A stretch of 64,000 nucleotides of DNA from a virus. The DNA lies in the IMG/VR virus record IMGVR_UViG_3300050821_002494, positions 1-64,000 of that record. One strand, written 5' to 3'. Of this stretch, positions 25,081-31,183 are shown piece by piece. The notes under the pieces were generated by a model. It searched no databases. It had not been told where the DNA came from and saw only the letters and a list, made by a program, of their open reading frames with translations. The position numbers and the translations under genes were made by a program. Within the stretch, counting starts at the first letter, position 1; each line of letters opens with the position of its first letter.

Positions 25081-25344
25081 TTAGGCGACGCCGCCCTTTC
25101 CAACGAACACATCGCGGGTGGCTCCATGACGCGGCTTGTCCAGCAGCGACAGCTCGACGGTGTGGTCCTTATTGAACCGAATGCCGAGGCCCTTGTTGCC
25201 CAGCATCTCTTCGAGATCGGCGAGAACGATCTTCGCCTTCTGGCCCGGCAGCGGCGCCAGCACGGCGGCGATCAGCATGTGCAGGAACTCGGGGTTGCTG
25301 GTGGCTTGGTTCAGCGTGTCTTCCGCCTGTTCAGGTGTCATCAT
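25081..25344 (-). CDS. Small protein, helix-then-strand family
   Basis: 87 aa from an ATG 6 nt after AGGAG. Pattern: FLHMLIAAVLAPLPGQ, KAKIVLADLEEMLGN, GIRFNKDHTVELSLL. The same layout (helix, short GG-type turn, V.hTh.E strand-helix) recurs in five small proteins between 35.4 and 38.8 kb. Unknown function. Confidence 0.55.
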   Translation of the reverse strand: MMTPEQAEDTLNQATSNPEFLHMLIAAVLAPLPGQKAKIVLADLEEMLGNKGLGIRFNKDHTVELSLLDKPRHGATRDVFVGKGGVA

Positions 25345-25346
25345 AG

Positions 25347-25571
25347 CTAGCTCCTCACTTCTGATCCACACCGCTCACACCAGATGACTGCTCGGTCGCG
25401 GCGTCTCTCGTAGCAGCCTCCGCACGCCTCGCAGCGTACAACTTCTCTGATCGACGAGCGATCAGCATCACTATGCCCAGCGTAGCCAAGCCGCACAGGG
25501 CGAGTGTACTCAGCGTCACCGCCCCTACGAAGACAGCCAAGACGGCGCACCAATGCCTCGCTAGGTCGCAT
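25347..25571 (-). CDS. Possible zinc-ribbon protein overlapping a membrane-protein frame
   Basis: 74 aa. VRCEACGGCYERRRDRAVIW then CERCGSEV give CxxCxxC...CxxC. The ATG at 25571 has GGAG 7 nt upstream, a better site than the competing frame. The N-terminal half is Arg-rich and looks like shadow sequence. One or both of the overlapping frames may be used. Confidence 0.4.
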   Translation of the reverse strand: MRPSEALVRRLGCLRRGGDAEYTRPVRLGYAGHSDADRSSIREVVRCEACGGCYERRRDRAVIWCERCGSEVRS

Positions 25572-25576
25572 GTCAC
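25355..25576 (-). CDS. Possible single-pass membrane protein overlapping the zinc-ribbon frame
   Basis: 73 aa from GTG. A clean hydrophobic helix (about residues 9-38: VLAVFVGAVTLSTLALCG...) is followed by charged residues (RRSEKLYAARRAEAATRD). The GTG overlaps the previous stop, but its ribosome site is only 2 nt away. The membrane profile is strong. Confidence 0.45.
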   Translation of the reverse strand: MTCDLARHWCAVLAVFVGAVTLSTLALCGLATLGIVMLIARRSEKLYAARRAEAATRDAATEQSSGVSGVDQK

Positions 25577-26172
25577 TTCTCCACCTTCACGAGTTTTGCC
25601 TCTACGTCGATGGCGTCGACTTGTTTGTCCCGGATGCGGGCGTCGGTAAGGGCGCGTACCGTCTGGTCGACGATGGCGCGCGTCTCGCGGGCTCGCTGGG
25701 GATCAGATGGGTCTATGTCGTCCCTGCGCAAGCCCGCCTTGCCCTCAATTCGGTCGGCGATCTGCTGGAAGGCGGAGGCGTCACCCTTCAGCGCCTGCGC
25801 CACGAGGCGGCGCGCAATGGAGACGATGGCGGGCTTGTGGCTGCCATCAACCACGCGGGTGCCGGTCACCAGCGCCTGCCGGAAGCGGCGATCCATCTCG
25901 TCGTCGTAGAGGACGTCGCTATCGTCGCTCAGCAGAGCGAGCCAGAGCGCGTCCGTCATGGGGTTGTGTCTCTCCAGAAACTTGATGTGGTCTCGCTGCA
26001 GCGCCTTGAGACGGGCGTCGGTCGCATCGATCTTCGGGTTGGCGGGCGACTTCGCTGCGCCCTTGCGGAAGCCCTCGGTGCAGAATAGCTCGGTGGCACG
26101 GCGCCACGCCTCGATCTCTTGCGGCGTGGCGTTCTCTGGGCAGGGCCCGGGGTCTGGATACTCTTTGGTCAT
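25573..26172 (-). CDS. Probable terminase small subunit
   Basis: 199 aa. The N-terminal helical half leads to RRLVAQALKGDASAFQQIAD and RIEGKAGLRRDD. ALKGD..A...IADR.EGKA is the pattern of small-terminase-like proteins (DUF5681 type) found one to four genes before terL. A charged tail ends KLVKVEK. It would recognise the packaging site and hand DNA to TerL. Assigned from pattern and gene order. Confidence 0.5.
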   Translation of the reverse strand: MTKEYPDPGPCPENATPQEIEAWRRATELFCTEGFRKGAAKSPANPKIDATDARLKALQRDHIKFLERHNPMTDALWLALLSDDSDVLYDDEMDRRFRQALVTGTRVVDGSHKPAIVSIARRLVAQALKGDASAFQQIADRIEGKAGLRRDDIDPSDPQRARETRAIVDQTVRALTDARIRDKQVDAIDVEAKLVKVEK

Positions 26173-26387
26173 GCAGAGAGCCTACCATATTTCTTGGCCC
26201 AGCCGGGAGTGATCGGCGCACCGACGGCGGTGTCGCCCTTGAACTGGTTGCGATTGCGCGGTACGTAGGCTGAGGTATCATTCTTCGCGGCGTCGTTGAT
26301 GCCGAGATGAACGGGGCACTGCTTGCGGAGGTCTCGTCCCCTGACGTTGGGGACGCGAGCTACAGTTACTTGCCGAATGCCGCGCAT
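26169..26387 (-). CDS. Small basic protein of unknown function
   Basis: 72 aa from the ATG 2 nt after the upstream stop. Contains RGRDLRKQCPVHLGINDAAK and APITPGWAKKYGRL. Basic and probably folded only in part. It is likely coupled to the 159-aa gene and the small-terminase candidate. Confidence 0.5.
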   Translation of the reverse strand: MRGIRQVTVARVPNVRGRDLRKQCPVHLGINDAAKNDTSAYVPRNRNQFKGDTAVGAPITPGWAKKYGRLSA

Positions 26388-26389
26388 GA

Positions 26390-26869
26390 CTACTCGGTGG
26401 CGCCGGCCGCGAGCAGGCGTTCGATCATCGCATCGAAGGCGGCGTTCTCGATGGCCTCGTAGGCCTCCGGGGTCGCGAACTTCTGATGAATGGGGCCATC
26501 TGGGTCTTCGACTTCGCGGGTGCCGCAGATGAAGCATTCCGGCAGCGCGCGGACCTCATTCGGGACGTCGTCGTCCTGCTGGCCGACTGGCATCTCGACG
26601 TCGTCTGGCGACACCGGGTTCGTGCCGAGCGGGCCCGTCACGTCGCGGGCGAAGCGGCCGGTCGAGGGCTCGTAGAATTCGAGCGGCTTGCCGGCGATGG
26701 CACGCACGCCGAGGCCGTCGGGGACGTCGATGGAGCCGTTGTGGTAGTCGATGGCGACTTCCCAGCCGTTGGCGCGGAAGGCGTCTTCGATGGTCTTGAG
26801 CGACTGCTTGAACTGCCCGAGGCCGAGGGCGTCGAGGGTCTCGTCGGCGTACTGCTGCATGGTTCTCAT
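26390..26869 (-). CDS. Protein of unknown function
   Basis: 159 aa. Helical N-terminus (MQQYADETLDALGLGQFKQS), a beta segment (GWEVAIDYHNGSIDVPDG), ECFICGTREV (single CxxC), and a helical end AIENAAFDAMIERLLAAG. Unknown. Confidence 0.55.
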   Translation of the reverse strand: MRTMQQYADETLDALGLGQFKQSLKTIEDAFRANGWEVAIDYHNGSIDVPDGLGVRAIAGKPLEFYEPSTGRFARDVTGPLGTNPVSPDDVEMPVGQQDDDVPNEVRALPECFICGTREVEDPDGPIHQKFATPEAYEAIENAAFDAMIERLLAAGATE

Positions 26870-26900
26870 GTGATGTTCCTCTTCACGGTTGCGCTGGGGA

Positions 26901-27044
26901 TTACTTGATGCAGAACTCGGTCACCGACCCCAGCAGGGCGATGATGACAGCGAACTCTCCAAGCACGAAGCCCAGAGAGATGTTTAGTGCGCGCTGATGG
27001 CGCTCGATGGCTTGCCGGTAGTTGTCATCGATTTTAGACAACAT
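26901..27044 (-). CDS. Small single-pass membrane protein
   Basis: 47 aa from the ATG at 27044 (AAAGGA upstream). A cytoplasmic-like charged start (DDNYRQAIERHQRA) leads to one helix (LGFVLGEFAVIIALLGSV). It overlaps the 72-aa gene by 11 nt. Membrane role unknown. Confidence 0.5.
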   Translation of the reverse strand: MLSKIDDNYRQAIERHQRALNISLGFVLGEFAVIIALLGSVTEFCIK

Positions 27045-27252
27045 CTTGGTTTCCTTTCGATGAGTAGTCTTCCAGAGCCCAAGCCACATGGAGGGCGGCC
27101 TCGGCGGCGCGGGCGAGCAGGCTCTCCTGCTGTGCCTTGTTGGGCCACTTAGTGCTGTCGACTACGTCGGTCGTCGGCAGGTGGCTGATGCGGCTCGCCA
27201 TATGCTGGGCAAGTTCGATCAGCTGGCCTGCGGTCATGGTCTCGATGTTCAT
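27034..27252 (-). CDS. Small helical protein
   Basis: 72 aa, starting MNIETMTAGQLIELAQHMAS after GGGGAAGTGAG. Includes NKAQQESLLARAAEAALHVA. All helical. Unknown. Confidence 0.5.
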   Translation of the reverse strand: MNIETMTAGQLIELAQHMASRISHLPTTDVVDSTKWPNKAQQESLLARAAEAALHVAWALEDYSSKGNQDVV

Positions 27253-27253
27253 C

Positions 27254-27478
27254 TCACTTCCCCTTGTACTGCATGTCGAGCTTCTCGTGTTCCTTCCACC
27301 ACTCCTCAAGCTCGGCGATGGTGACGCCGGATTGCTTCTCGTCGTAGTCCGAGAGGGTGAGACACTCGGTGGCGTGGAGAACCATACAGAGCATCGCCTC
27401 CGTCTTCCTCAGCTTGCGCTGGAGTTCGTTGTGGATGCGTCGATCTTCGTCTTCGGCTTGTGCGTCGTAGCAAGGCAT
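27254..27478 (-). CDS. Small charged coiled-coil-like protein
   Basis: 74 aa beginning MPCYDAQAEDEDRRIHNELQ, a start seen in other small phage proteins, then RKLRKTEAMLCMVLH and a Lys-rich tail. Probably helical. Unknown function. About 165 nt of mostly empty DNA lies upstream. Confidence 0.5.
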   Translation of the reverse strand: MPCYDAQAEDEDRRIHNELQRKLRKTEAMLCMVLHATECLTLSDYDEKQSGVTIAELEEWWKEHEKLDMQYKGK

Positions 27479-27643
27479 CTCGGGCTCCTGTGTTCTAGGC
27501 GGCTAGCGCGGTGTGCCTTCGCGAGGGCGCGGCGTCGCTGCACTGGCGTGGAATTGGAGCTAAGCACCCCTAAGGGCTTGGTGGTGGCAGGGCGGCTCAG
27601 CTGCGCCCCCGGAAGGTGGAGAAGGCCTCCCATCGGGTGATCC

Positions 27644-28012
27644 TTAGTAAACGCAGGAGCGGCTATAGGCGGGGCTGTCCTTGTCGACTTCCTCCGGGAC
27701 AATGCGTATCGAACTGTAGGTGCCGAAGTCGAGGCTCTCAGCAAACTTCTGGGCGTCGGTGCGGCTCCGATACGGAGCAAAGTGGCCGAGCTTCTCCTCG
27801 ACGGCGGCGCGATGATTTAAGGCGACGCGGACGTGGTAGATCATGGCCTTCTCGGGCACCTTTGGCAGCTGCGCCAGCCGCTCGCGGGCGGCCGCGAGTA
27901 GCGTCTGCATGTGCTCGTAGCCGGGGTTGTCGCGGTGCTCGTACTCCGCGATGGCGGCGGCAAGCAGCTTCGCGCGGATTTGGTCTGTGCTCATTTTGAA
28001 ATCTGATTGCAT
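27644..28012 (-). CDS. Protein of unknown function
   Basis: 122 aa from the ATG after AAAGGAG. Helical (STDQIRAKLLAAAIAEYEHR, LLAAARERLAQLPKV) and then RVALNHRAAVEEKLGHFA. Unknown early or middle protein. Confidence 0.5.
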   Translation of the reverse strand: MQSDFKMSTDQIRAKLLAAAIAEYEHRDNPGYEHMQTLLAAARERLAQLPKVPEKAMIYHVRVALNHRAAVEEKLGHFAPYRSRTDAQKFAESLDFGTYSSIRIVPEEVDKDSPAYSRSCVY

Positions 28013-28023
28013 GGTGTGCTCCT

Positions 28024-28224
28024 TTACTTCTGTGGATAGCCGCCGGGCCACGGCTGGCTTGAGGTGATGATCGAGCCGATCATCGCGACGTTGCCGTCGC
28101 GGTCGCGGCCCATCACGGGCTCTACTCGGGCGACTTGTCTGCCCCAGTAGTTGTTAATGATGCGCGCCCAGTCGTGGTTGGTACGATGCTGGGCGACGTT
28201 CATGCGGACGAGGTTCTCGGCCAT
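28024..28224 (-). CDS. Small protein of unknown function
   Basis: 66 aa with NVAQHRTNHDWARIINNYWG and VARVEPVMGRDRDGNVAMIG. Mixed fold. Immediately follows the 66-aa gene at 28226. Confidence 0.5.
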   Translation of the reverse strand: MAENLVRMNVAQHRTNHDWARIINNYWGRQVARVEPVMGRDRDGNVAMIGSIITSSQPWPGGYPQK

Positions 28225-28225
28225 G

Positions 28226-28426
28226 TTACTTCAGCTGCCCGTCGGTGGCGATCTGTTCGAGGCGAGCGCATACGGCGCTCCAGAAGTCTGCGCCTTCGGC
28301 AGTCTTGTAAAACGGGAAGGCGCCATAGATGTTGGTGGCAGCGGTGCGGAGGCTGCCCCGCTGCTTCTCCGACGGCGGCGAAGTCTCGCTGGCGGTGGTA
28401 TAGAGTGGGGCGGGGATTTTTACCAT
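28226..28426 (-). CDS. Small protein of unknown function
   Basis: 66 aa. SETSPPSEKQRGSLRTAATN then FYKTAEGADFWSAVCARLEQ. One Cys. No family recognised. Confidence 0.5.
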   Translation of the reverse strand: MVKIPAPLYTTASETSPPSEKQRGSLRTAATNIYGAFPFYKTAEGADFWSAVCARLEQIATDGQLK

Positions 28427-28450
28427 CGTGGTCTCCGTTCTTTGATTGGG

Positions 28451-28879
28451 TTACGCCGACTTCCTCGGCAGCATCGACTTCGCAGTGCGCAGCAGCTTGC
28501 GTATGTCGAGCACGCTTGCGGCACTATAGTCATTGAAACCAATGCCCGAGCCACAGGAAGTGGAGAAGCCGCTGTTGTCCAGCTTCGCTGCGGCCTTATC
28601 GAGCAGACGCTCCAGCGCCCTCTCCTGCTTGTCATTGCGGCTCACAAGATAGACACCACCGAACAAACAGAACTGGCACGCATTCGGATCGGTAACGTCG
28701 CATGCCAAGTATCCGCTCTTGTCGGCGTAGGCGGCTCTGGCGTAGGACCGTTGTGTCCAGCGCCCACCCTTCTGTGAAAACAGGCGGCTCAGAGCCGCGA
28801 GGCCGTCCGACACAGAAGTCCCCTTGGCAATGAACTTGGCCATCGGGGACTTCTTCTTGAGGTGCATAGGTGCAAACAT
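28451..28879 (-). CDS. DUF6197-like protein
   Basis: 142 aa from the ATG with GAAGGAACC upstream. RAAYADKSGYLACDVTDP, NACQFCLFGGVYL and SGIGFNDYSAASVLDIRKLL match the pattern A.D..G.....P.A..FCl.GA...I..wND.....V...lr.A. This family turns up in phages and actinobacteria. No activity is known to me. Confidence 0.5.
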   Translation of the reverse strand: MFAPMHLKKKSPMAKFIAKGTSVSDGLAALSRLFSQKGGRWTQRSYARAAYADKSGYLACDVTDPNACQFCLFGGVYLVSRNDKQERALERLLDKAAAKLDNSGFSTSCGSGIGFNDYSAASVLDIRKLLRTAKSMLPRKSA

Positions 28880-28910
28880 TTTACGGTTCCTTCTCGTTGG
28901 GGTTCTAGGT

Positions 28911-29096
28911 TCACTCGGCGATCTGGGGATCGATGGGCAGCTGCGCAAGGGCCTCCCCGTGCATTTCTTCTGCATCAAGCCAGCCGCACTCCCATCGGTC
29001 GAATACGACCGACTGCGCCATCGCGTCGTATGGGTTGGCGGTGCGGAGCTTGCCGGAGTAGAACGCGAAGAAGCCCCCCTCGTAGTCGTCCATCAC
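28911..29096 (-). CDS. Rmf/CrpP-like small protein
   Basis: 61 aa: FYSGKLRTANPYDAMAQSVV then DRWECGWLDAEEMHG. The G....NPYd......W..GW..A pattern is that of ribosome-modulation-factor-like proteins. In a phage this could touch ribosomes, but the family is broad. The pattern match is moderate. Confidence 0.45.
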   Translation of the reverse strand: MMDDYEGGFFAFYSGKLRTANPYDAMAQSVVFDRWECGWLDAEEMHGEALAQLPIDPQIAE

Positions 29097-29753
29097 TCAG
29101 CTCCTCTTCAACATTGAACGGATGGCAGACGGGCCGTAGGCCTTGCCGGAGGCGGTGACGTAGCCGTCGGTCGCAAGAATGTCAGCGACCGCGCGAAGTG
29201 ACAACAGGCCCGTCTTGTACAGACGCTGCGCCATCGCGGCGGCGGGGTCAGGTATCGTAGGCTTGCGGCCCTCGCATCGGCCGGTGGCGGCGCGCACGGC
29301 GTCGCGGGCGTGCTTCAGCTTGGCTACTAGGGCAGCCTTCTCGAATTGTGAGACGGCGCCCAAGATTTGCCGCACCAGCTCGGCGGTCGGCGAGGGGTCG
29401 GTGAAGTACGTCGGGGCGTCGACCGGGATCAGCTCGATGCCGCGCGCCTTGAGCATCGCGTGCCCGGCCAGCTGTACCGCTAGGTCGCGCGCGAAGCGGG
29501 AGGCATTCTCGACGAGGATGACCTTGACGCCGTGGGCTTCGACGTACTCCAGCATCTTCGCGAAATCTGGTCGCGTGTCGACCGGGTCCGCGCCAGAGAC
29601 GGCGGCGTCGTAGAAGCTGCACTCGATAGAGTAATCAGCGCCGGGGGCACCAGCATAAGCCCAGACGGCTTCCTTCTGTCGCCCCATGCTGTCGCCACCG
29701 ACGTTGGTGGCCGAGCTGGTGCGGTAGTAGGCGACTGCGGGGGTCACGACCAT
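29097..29753 (-). CDS. Serine recombinase (resolvase/invertase family)
   Basis: 218 aa, the usual size of small serine recombinases. AYYRTSS holds the likely catalytic serine (S13). VENASRFARDLAVQLAGHAM and SQFEKAALVAKLKHARDAV match the E-helix and following residues. The C-terminal 45 residues form the expected HTH (SLRAVADILATDGYVTASGK). It could do site-specific inversion, resolution or integration. No att site or invertible segment was found. Confidence 0.75.
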   Translation of the reverse strand: MVVTPAVAYYRTSSATNVGGDSMGRQKEAVWAYAGAPGADYSIECSFYDAAVSGADPVDTRPDFAKMLEYVEAHGVKVILVENASRFARDLAVQLAGHAMLKARGIELIPVDAPTYFTDPSPTAELVRQILGAVSQFEKAALVAKLKHARDAVRAATGRCEGRKPTIPDPAAAMAQRLYKTGLLSLRAVADILATDGYVTASGKAYGPSAIRSMLKRS

Positions 29754-30004
29754 GGTCCGACGAATACGCGATGCTGGGCCGCGACGCCGCCCTTGGTCAC
29801 CTCGACCAACTCTTTCAGCTCGACGAGGCGGTCGATGCAGGCGAGCATCGTCCAGCTGTCGCCAGTCACGCCATTCAGCAAGTTGGCAGCCATCACTGCC
29901 CCAGAGGTCTTCAGCATGGACTTGGCGTTGTCCCTGATCTTGAGGAACATCACCTGACCATCCTCGGTGAAGATGGCGGCGCGATCTCTGATGTAGTCGT
30001 ACAT
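29744..30004 (-). CDS. Small helical protein ahead of the recombinase
   Basis: 86 aa. YDYIRDRAAIFTEDGQVMFL, then AANLLNGVTGDSWTMLACID and LVELKELVEVTKG. The middle looks like a small winged helix. It overlaps the recombinase by 10 nt, so coupled. AGGAG precedes ATG, behind a long structured leader. Confidence 0.5.
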   Translation of the reverse strand: MYDYIRDRAAIFTEDGQVMFLKIRDNAKSMLKTSGAVMAANLLNGVTGDSWTMLACIDRLVELKELVEVTKGGVAAQHRVFVGPWS

Positions 30005-30023
30005 TGCGGTCTCCTAGTTAGGA

Positions 30024-30080
30024 GGGACCGAGAGCTTCGTGGCTTCTACCGTCATCGGGTGTGTCCACTCTCGGTCCCGG
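30024..30080 (-). promoter_or_regulatory. Hairpin in the leader of the 86-aa gene
   Basis: GGGACCGAGAG and CTCTCGGTCCC (11 bp, perfect) flank about 35 nt that includes inner GTGG/CCAC. The right arm ends just before the AGGAG and ATG. It may control translation or end short transcripts. Confidence 0.55.
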
Positions 30081-30098
30081 GGCGCGGCCGGTCTTCAG

Positions 30099-30127
30099 CT
30101 ACATGGGGGCTGGGCCCCGCGGTGTCA
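30099..30127 (-). promoter_or_regulatory. Sigma-70-like promoter P2
   Basis: Minus strand TTGACA, 17-nt spacer, CATGTA. It points to the 86-aa gene and recombinase. The -35 is perfect and the -10 moderate. Confidence 0.45.
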
Positions 30128-30429
30128 AGCTCTAAAGTAGTAGGCTTCCCTCATCGACCCTCTCGCGTGGAGGATTTGCACCTTGGAAGTCCGCCTTCGG
30201 CGGCCAAGCCTCGGGGGTCCTTCTTCGATATGGCCCGATCCATCTCGACGTGAGATGGCGTTGGCCTAGAACGGTCGCATGTAGGAAGCCTATCTCGAAT
30301 TCAGCATCGGTCGGCTACGCCCGCCATCGGCATCCCCTCCCACATCACCCTGACAGGCTAGAGGTCCAGAGAGGCGGGGAACGATCCCGCCGCGCATCGT
30401 GTCAGCGACTGCGCCGACCGACAGGAATG

Positions 30430-30458
30430 TATATGCTCTCATCGGGTCCAAGTGTCAA
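30430..30458 (-). promoter_or_regulatory. Sigma-70-like promoter P1
   Basis: Minus strand TTGACA, 17-nt spacer, CATATA. It would give a transcript with about 420 untranslated bases before the 86-aa gene, so a small RNA or regulated leader is possible. Confidence 0.6.
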
Positions 30459-30582
30459 CCCGTGCGGGTGAATTTTTCGCGTATTATTTTGGAGACGCGG
30501 GCGGTAGGGGGAGGTGTCGATATGGGACCCGCTCGACTTTCTCGCGAAAGGGGATGGCCGGGCGCCGGTCGTCACCTACCAG

Positions 30583-30671
30583 CGTTCAGTTGACAATCGC
30601 TCTCAACTGACCAGCGTTAAGCTGCGTGCGGGCTGCACATTAACAGTGATCACACATGAATGATCATTCAT
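30583..30671. repeat. Operator/origin-like repeats and 16-nt palindrome
   Basis: ACCAGCGTT occurs twice, CAGTTGA/TCAACTG form inverted arms, and ATGAATGATCATTCAT (30656-30671) is a perfect palindrome with a second TGATCA nearby. The segment is AT-rich for this genome. A repressor site or replication element is inferred. Confidence 0.5.
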
Positions 30672-30691
30672 TTGTTCTTGATACTCCGGTT

Positions 30692-30919
30692 TCAAGAACG
30701 TGGTGGGCGCGCACCCTCAGTGATGTAGGCGCTATCCCAGTAGGTCTCGATAGCCACGCGCGCCGCACTCAGATGCCACAGTGCCTGCTGTATCTCAGCA
30801 CTGTCGCGCGCCTCGGGGTGCAGCTCACCCAGCCTCGCCGCTACCTGCTCGATGGACTGCCGTAGCTGCCGGCGCAGATGCCCTAGCTCGCTGATGGTCA
30901 TTACTACATCTTGTGTCAT
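30692..30919 (-). CDS. Small helical protein
   Basis: 75 aa from the ATG with GAGGAATGCC upstream. TISELGHLRRQLRQSIEQVA then SAEIQQALWHLSAARVAIE. Coiled-coil-like, four-helix type. It lies between the palindrome region and the iterons, so a DNA-region partner is conceivable. Confidence 0.5.
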   Translation of the reverse strand: MTQDVVMTISELGHLRRQLRQSIEQVAARLGELHPEARDSAEIQQALWHLSAARVAIETYWDSAYITEGARPPRS

Positions 30920-30967
30920 GGCATTCCTCGTGCAAAAGGGTGGACTTATCGCAGTGGCGATGCAGCT

Positions 30968-31176
30968 GTTACGCATGTTACGCGTTACGCATCTGAGGTC
31001 TGGAGGCGCGGCGCGCGGTGTAGGGTGCTGCGCTGTGCAGGCGTAGTGCTAGCGTGTGCTCTGTCCTCACATAATGATAGGTTGAAGATGCGTAACATGC
31101 GTAACAGAGCCCTTAAATGCACGCCCGCTTGAACCCATTTGTTACGCATCGATGTGTAACAAAATAGATGCGTAAC
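30968..31176. repeat. Iteron-like array of GTTACGCAT
   Basis: Eight full or near copies of GTTACGCAT in both orientations: 30968, 30977 (GTTACGC), 30984, 31088 and 31097 (as ATGCGTAAC), 31141, 31152 (ATGTGTAAC) and 31168. A further copy is at 31310 inside the helicase gene. The 264-nt gap has no ORF. The arrangement fits a replication origin or an autoregulator array beside a helicase. Confidence 0.6.
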
Positions 31177-31183
31177 AGACCTT

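Larger units (their letters stand above)
30005..30691. other. 687-nt region without a gene: leader, promoters and operator-like repeats
   Basis: No convincing ORF on either strand. It holds two minus-strand sigma-70-like promoters, a long hairpin just before the 30004 start, and at its right end AT-rich repeats with a 16-nt palindrome. It is the largest gene-free stretch in the window, flanked by minus-strand genes. Confidence 0.7.

Noticed and set aside
27409-27633. Possible small minus-strand gene in the gap before 27478
   Set aside because: Arg/Ser/Thr-rich, no ribosome site, and about 70 nt overlap with the better supported 74-aa gene.
30150-30200. Minus-strand GGTGCAAATCC that recalls a tRNA T-loop
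   Set aside because: Only three base pairs support the arm and no acceptor or anticodon stem could be drawn.
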